From contig DAET01000050.1 of the NCBI GenBank assembly GCA_002497765.1, forward strand, positions 1 to 8,506: a stretch of DNA of 8,506 nucleotides, in the 5' to 3' direction. Of this stretch, positions 6,652 to 8,506 are shown piece after piece. The position numbers and the translations under genes are program-made. Within the stretch, counting starts at the first letter, position 1. Every line of letters starts with the position of its first letter. The notes under the pieces are model-generated. The model saw only the letters and a list, made by a program, of their open reading frames with translations. It did not search any database and was not told the origin of the DNA. Origin of the DNA: Euryarchaeota archaeon UBA486. GTDB lineage: Archaea > Thermoplasmatota > Poseidoniia > Poseidoniales > Poseidoniaceae.

Positions 6652-6657
6652 TCCCTC
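6652..6657 (-). promoter_or_regulatory. SD site for enolase
   Basis: The minus strand reads GAGGGA, its GAGG core 7 nt before the ATG at 6646. With a TATA-like box near 6720-6725 this implies a leader of about 50 nt, unlike the leaderless genes nearby. Confidence 0.55.
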
Positions 6658-6719
6658 GTTTTGGCGAGGTGGGCGCGCTCCTTCAATCAAACGGGGTGGA
6701 CCCTCGGCCAAATGTTGAC

Positions 6720-6725
6720 TAATAT
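6720..6725 (-). promoter_or_regulatory. Possible TATA-like box for enolase
   Basis: The minus strand reads ATATTA within CGATATTAG. A start about 26 nt downstream would fall near 6696, leaving a leader that holds the SD site. It overlaps one TGCGATAT element (6722-6729). Weak match to consensus. Confidence 0.35.
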
Positions 6726-6852
6726 CGCAGCACCCAAACTTCCCAAAAAAGGAGGATTTTGGATAAATACTTGCGGATATCGATAATAAATAGGCCCTAT
6801 ATGGGCGGAAGGTGGAGGGAATTTCTTCAAATAGGGGTCGAATATGCGATAT
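6722..6852. promoter_or_regulatory. Candidate regulator sites TGCGATAT in the enolase/Lrp divergent region
   Basis: The 208-bp gap 6647-6854 holds the octamer TGCGATAT on the minus strand at 6722-6729, over the enolase TATA-like box, and on the plus strand at 6845-6852, just before the Lrp ATG. A one-base-longer variant TGCGGATAT is on the plus strand at 6772-6780, running into the palindrome TATCGATA (6778-6785). CCCTATATGGG at 6795-6805 is another near-symmetric element. Lrp/AsnC proteins commonly bind repeated AT-rich sites at their own promoter, so these could be operators; this is inferred from placement. The stretch also holds ATAAATAC (6763-6770) and GGAGG (6751-6755), with no convincing additional gene. 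Confidence 0.35.
6826..6833 (+). promoter_or_regulatory. TATA-like box for the Lrp/AsnC regulator
   Basis: TTCAAATA lies with its centre about 25 nt before the ATG at 6855, which would give a leaderless mRNA. It differs by one base from the archaeal-type TTTAAATA. Confidence 0.45.
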
Positions 6853-6854
6853 GC

Positions 6855-7277
6855 ATGCCACGCATTGCTGAAATCGACCGAGCCATCCTCGCACAACTCC
6901 GAAAGAACGGACGCATGTCCTACGTTGATCTCGCCTCGAGGGTTGAGGCCAGCGAGCGCACGGTTCGCACTCACATCCGAAACATGGAAGAAAACGGCAC
7001 CATCCGTGGCTACACCATCCGTGAGGGTGGTGTTGGTTTGACCGCCTTGGTTCGCATCAAAGTCTCACCAGGTTCGGAAATCGGTTCCTTTGCCTCAGAA
7101 GTCACCGGATGGGAAGGTGTGGAAATCGTGTACGAAGTTTCTGGAGAAGCCGACCTCGTCGCCCTCGTTCACGTTGACGATACCATGGCACTGCGCGCCC
7201 TCCTCGATAAGATGTGGCTCGCAGCACCGAACGAGATTGCCAGCACCACCACGGAACTGGTCTTGGAACAGTACTGA
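6855..7277 (+). CDS. Lrp/AsnC-family transcriptional regulator
   Basis: A 140-residue protein of standard Lrp/AsnC size. Residues about 3-52 form the winged helix-turn-helix: IDRAILAQLRKNGRMSYVDL, then the recognition part ASERTVRTHIRNMEENGTI and the GYTI linker. Residues about 60-140 form the RAM/AsnC effector and oligomerisation domain, with ALVRIKVSPG as first strand and the EVSGEADLVALVHVDD core. Such proteins form octameric assemblies and bind DNA, often controlling themselves and genes of amino-acid or central metabolism in response to small molecules. The ATG at 6855 is preferred from the domain start and TATA spacing. An in-frame ATG at 6801 would add 18 residues (158 in all), and the frame runs open to a TTG at 6759; neither has clear support. 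Divergent from enolase and ending 3 bp from the convergent miniprotein stop. Confidence 0.9.
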   Translation: MPRIAEIDRAILAQLRKNGRMSYVDLASRVEASERTVRTHIRNMEENGTIRGYTIREGGVGLTALVRIKVSPGSEIGSFASEVTGWEGVEIVYEVSGEADLVALVHVDDTMALRALLDKMWLAAPNEIASTTTELVLEQY

Positions 7278-7280
7278 GTC

Positions 7281-7379
7281 CTACTCTTCCTCGGACGGCG
7301 GAGAATAGTCAATGCCACAGGACCGACACACCATGTTGTCGTCCCAGTCGCACTGACGGCGGCACCCGGTCATGAACAT
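7281..7379 (-). CDS. 32-residue four-cysteine miniprotein, putative zinc ribbon
   Basis: A short frame from the ATG at 7377-7379 to TAG at 7281-7283. Cysteines fall at 6, 10, 18 and 21, spaced C-x3-C-x7-C-x2-C (key parts TGCRRQCDW and VCRSCGID), which could chelate one zinc; the tail is PPSEEE. Its ATG shares one base with the redoxin stop in a TGATG overlap, the classic arrangement for translational coupling, with GGAAGG just upstream. An internal ATG at 7373 (30 residues) keeps all four cysteines. The gene fills almost the whole space between the redoxin and the convergent Lrp gene, whose stop is 3 bp away. I do not recognise a named family; metal binding is inferred from cysteine pairs. 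A chance frame is possible but the CxxC knuckle plus coupling makes it unlikely. Confidence 0.65.
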   Translation of the reverse strand: MFMTGCRRQCDWDDNMVCRSCGIDYSPPSEEE

Positions 7380-7921
7380 CAGGCCTTCCACTTGACGGAA
7401 CATCCGATGGATTCCGTGTAATCCACAGCAGGTTGCTCCCCACTGAGCATGGCCTCAATGGCCTGGGCGAGGTCGTTGGTGGAGACATCGTTGGGGTTTC
7501 GAGGGCTGTCGTCCATTCGGCCTTGATACACCAGCTGATGAGCGGGATTGAACAGGAAAAATTCGGGAGTTCGCTTGGCGCCGTAAGCGTGAGCGATGGC
7601 TTGAGAGGCGTCGTGAAGGTAGGCGTAGGGCATGCCGCCGTCCGCTCGCTTGACCATGTGCTCAAAGGAGTCGTTCTCGTACACCACGGGGTCGTTGGAA
7701 TTGATGCCGACGAAACCGATGCCCTTGCTCTTGCAAGATTCAGCCATGGCGTTGATCCGCCCCACGCTCGCCACCACGTAAGGGCAGTGGTTGCATTCAA
7801 ACAGCACCACGGTACCGTTGGCGCCTGCAGCGTCAGCCAGAGAAACGTGTTCTCCACCGACGGAAGCGTTGGCGTTTGGGAGGTTGAAATCGGGGGCTGC
7901 GTCTCCGGTCTGAAGGGCCAT
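7379..7921 (-). CDS. Peroxiredoxin-like thioredoxin-fold protein (AhpC/TSA-redoxin superfamily) with CNHCPY motif
   Basis: A 180-residue redoxin. The opening LQTGDAAPDFNLPNAN is the usual AhpC/TSA start. The active site VLFECNHCPYVV (39-50) has a CxxC pair, Cys43 and Cys46; Thr118-Pro119 (AKRTPEFFLF) is the cis-proline opposite it; the C-terminus SIGCSVKWK with Cys174 is the hallmark of the PRX-like1 subgroup. Members are cytosolic thiol oxidoreductases or peroxidases; the true substrate is unknown. No signal peptide. The first ATG (7921) is used; the frame is open to a TTG at 7948 with no SD, and only a weak ATTTTGA (7945-7951) sits 27 nt upstream of the ATG. Downstream, its stop overlaps the start of the four-cysteine miniprotein; upstream, the repeat membrane protein ends 48 bp away on the same strand. 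Confidence 0.88.
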   Translation of the reverse strand: MALQTGDAAPDFNLPNANASVGGEHVSLADAAGANGTVVLFECNHCPYVVASVGRINAMAESCKSKGIGFVGINSNDPVVYENDSFEHMVKRADGGMPYAYLHDASQAIAHAYGAKRTPEFFLFNPAHQLVYQGRMDDSPRNPNDVSTNDLAQAIEAMLSGEQPAVDYTESIGCSVKWKA

Positions 7922-7969
7922 GGTATCCGCTTGAGGCTCATGGGTCAAAATGGCTTGCTTTCAAGCGGC

Positions 7970-8506
7970 TCACAAGACAAACATGGCTGCTGCAGCACCG
8001 GCCACGGCCAGACCTGCGACCACCAGGAGGAGGAGTTTTCCTCGGCCTCCACCGTTTTCAGCGTCGAGAGCAGGGGTTGCATCGGTCGGAAGATCGGGAA
8101 CAATTTTTGCTTCGTCTCCCGGAAGTTCCTGGCCGTCCCAGTAGGCTTGTTTGGCGCTTTCGCCGGCCTCGAGTTCTGCCTGGATTCGCGCCTCTTCGGC
8201 CAGGCGTGCTTCCTCTGCAAGGCGAGCTTCCTCCGCCAGCCGAGCCTCTTCGGCAAGACGTGCTTCTTCCGCCAGTCGGGCTTCCTCTGCCAGCCGAGCT
8301 TCCTCCGCCAAGCGGGCCTCTTCGGCCAGGCGTGCTTCCTCAGCAACACGGGCTTCTTCTGCAAGACGAGCCTCTTCAGCCAAACGGGCTTCCTCGGCGA
8401 GTCGGGCTTCTTCGGCCAAACGAGCCTCTTCGGCCAAGCGAGCCTCTTCGGCCAAGCGGGCTTCTTCAGCGAGGCGGGCCTCTTCAGCCAAGCGGGCTTC
8501 TTCGGC
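7970..8506 (-). CDS. AEEAR(L)-repeat protein with a C-terminal membrane anchor, N-terminus beyond the window
   Basis: The frame is open to the window edge, so the true start is not visible; the apparent start at 8491 is only a TTG leucine codon inside the repeats. The visible 178 residues are one partial and 17 full hexapeptides of LAEEAR type (one V for L), then a 48-residue linker (IQAELEAGESAKQAYWDGQE and an acidic, Pro-containing part) and GGGRGK followed by a hydrophobic helix LLLLVVAGLAVAGAAAAMFV ending one residue before the stop. This is a tail-anchored or single-pass layout with a long charged helix projecting from the membrane, with GRGK likely on the cytoplasmic side. TolA-like stalks and other helical rods have similar composition, but composition alone does not show homology. 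It lies upstream of the redoxin, possibly in one transcript. Function unknown. Confidence 0.85.
   Translation of the reverse strand, partial: AEEARLAEEARLAEEARLAEEARLAEEARLAEEARLAEEARLAEEARLAEEARVAEEARLAEEARLAEEARLAEEARLAEEARLAEEARLAEEARLAEEARLAEEARIQAELEAGESAKQAYWDGQELPGDEAKIVPDLPTDATPALDAENGGGRGKLLLLVVAGLAVAGAAAAMFVL
8186..8506 (-). repeat. Coding tandem repeat, 18-bp unit, 17 full copies plus a partial one at the edge
   Basis: Each 18-nt unit encodes L-A-E-E-A-R. The units differ at many synonymous sites (Arg, Ala, Glu and Leu codons all vary) while the peptide is nearly invariant, the only change being one Val for Leu at the ninth unit from the linker. Units 2-5 and 6-9 counted from the linker share a similar series of third-base choices, hinting at an older 72-bp block duplication. 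The array continues out of the window. Confidence 0.9.

Noticed and set aside
5882..6718. 278-residue plus-strand open frame
   Set aside because: Antisense of enolase, which is complete with all catalytic residues on the other strand.
6759..6854. N-terminal extension of the Lrp protein from TTG 6759, with GGAGG at 6751-6755
   Set aside because: The GGAGG is only 3 nt from the TTG, and the 32 extra residues do not resemble the family N-terminus, which begins at MPRIAEIDRAIL.
7309..7941. 210-residue minus-strand open frame overlapping the redoxin
   Set aside because: Out-of-frame shadow rich in Pro/Thr/Ser; the redoxin frame has the CNHCPY and GCSVKWK motifs.
7953..7966. Small hairpin (stem GCTTG/CAAGC, 4-nt loop) between the repeat protein and the redoxin
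   Set aside because: A 5-bp stem with no following T-run is too weak to call as a terminator.
8186..8506. CRISPR-like short repeats
   Set aside because: The 18-bp units are contiguous with no spacers and keep one open reading frame coding LAEEAR, so this is a protein repeat.

Overview
The window reads as part of an archaeal chromosome, most likely a marine planktonic Thermoplasmatota of the Marine Group II (Poseidoniales) type. The grounds are archaeal TATA-like boxes about 26 nt upstream of start codons (leaderless transcripts), an archaeal-type enolase, an Lrp/AsnC regulator, and a secreted fasciclin/cupredoxin protein ending in a PGF-CTERM-like archaeosortase signal. The taxon is an inference; no rRNA or tRNA is present. 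The DNA is GC-rich and densely coded, with no mobile elements, CRISPR or phage genes.

Left part (1-2772): an operon on the minus strand runs from an SDR-family protein lacking the usual catalytic tyrosine (1289-2020), through an FAD-dependent amine-oxidase-type oxidoreductase (41-1285), to a third gene of which only 13 codons lie in the window (1-39). Divergent from it is a CoA-binding (Rossmann) protein (2074-2772). One AT box at 2043-2050 sits about 27 nt from both start codons and may drive both transcripts.

Middle part (2797-6646): three minus-strand genes in the order enolase, tandem-FAS1/cupredoxin surface protein, secreted PQQ sugar/sorbosone-dehydrogenase-like beta-propeller. The cupredoxin protein has its own apparent leaderless promoter; the propeller gene follows 104 bp later with an SD-like site and may be cotranscribed. 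Together they look like an extracytoplasmic oxidation module: a soluble dehydrogenase next to an anchored blue-copper electron carrier.

Right part (6647-8506): a 208-bp AT-rich divergent region separates enolase from an Lrp/AsnC regulator (6855-7277) and carries repeated TGCGATAT-type sites at both promoters. Converging on the regulator is a minus-strand set of genes: a C-terminally membrane-anchored protein with at least 18 AEEAR(L) hexapeptides (7970 to the window edge, N-terminus missing), a peroxiredoxin-like thioredoxin-fold protein with a CNHCPY motif (7379-7921), and a 32-residue four-cysteine miniprotein (7281-7379) whose start codon overlaps the redoxin stop.
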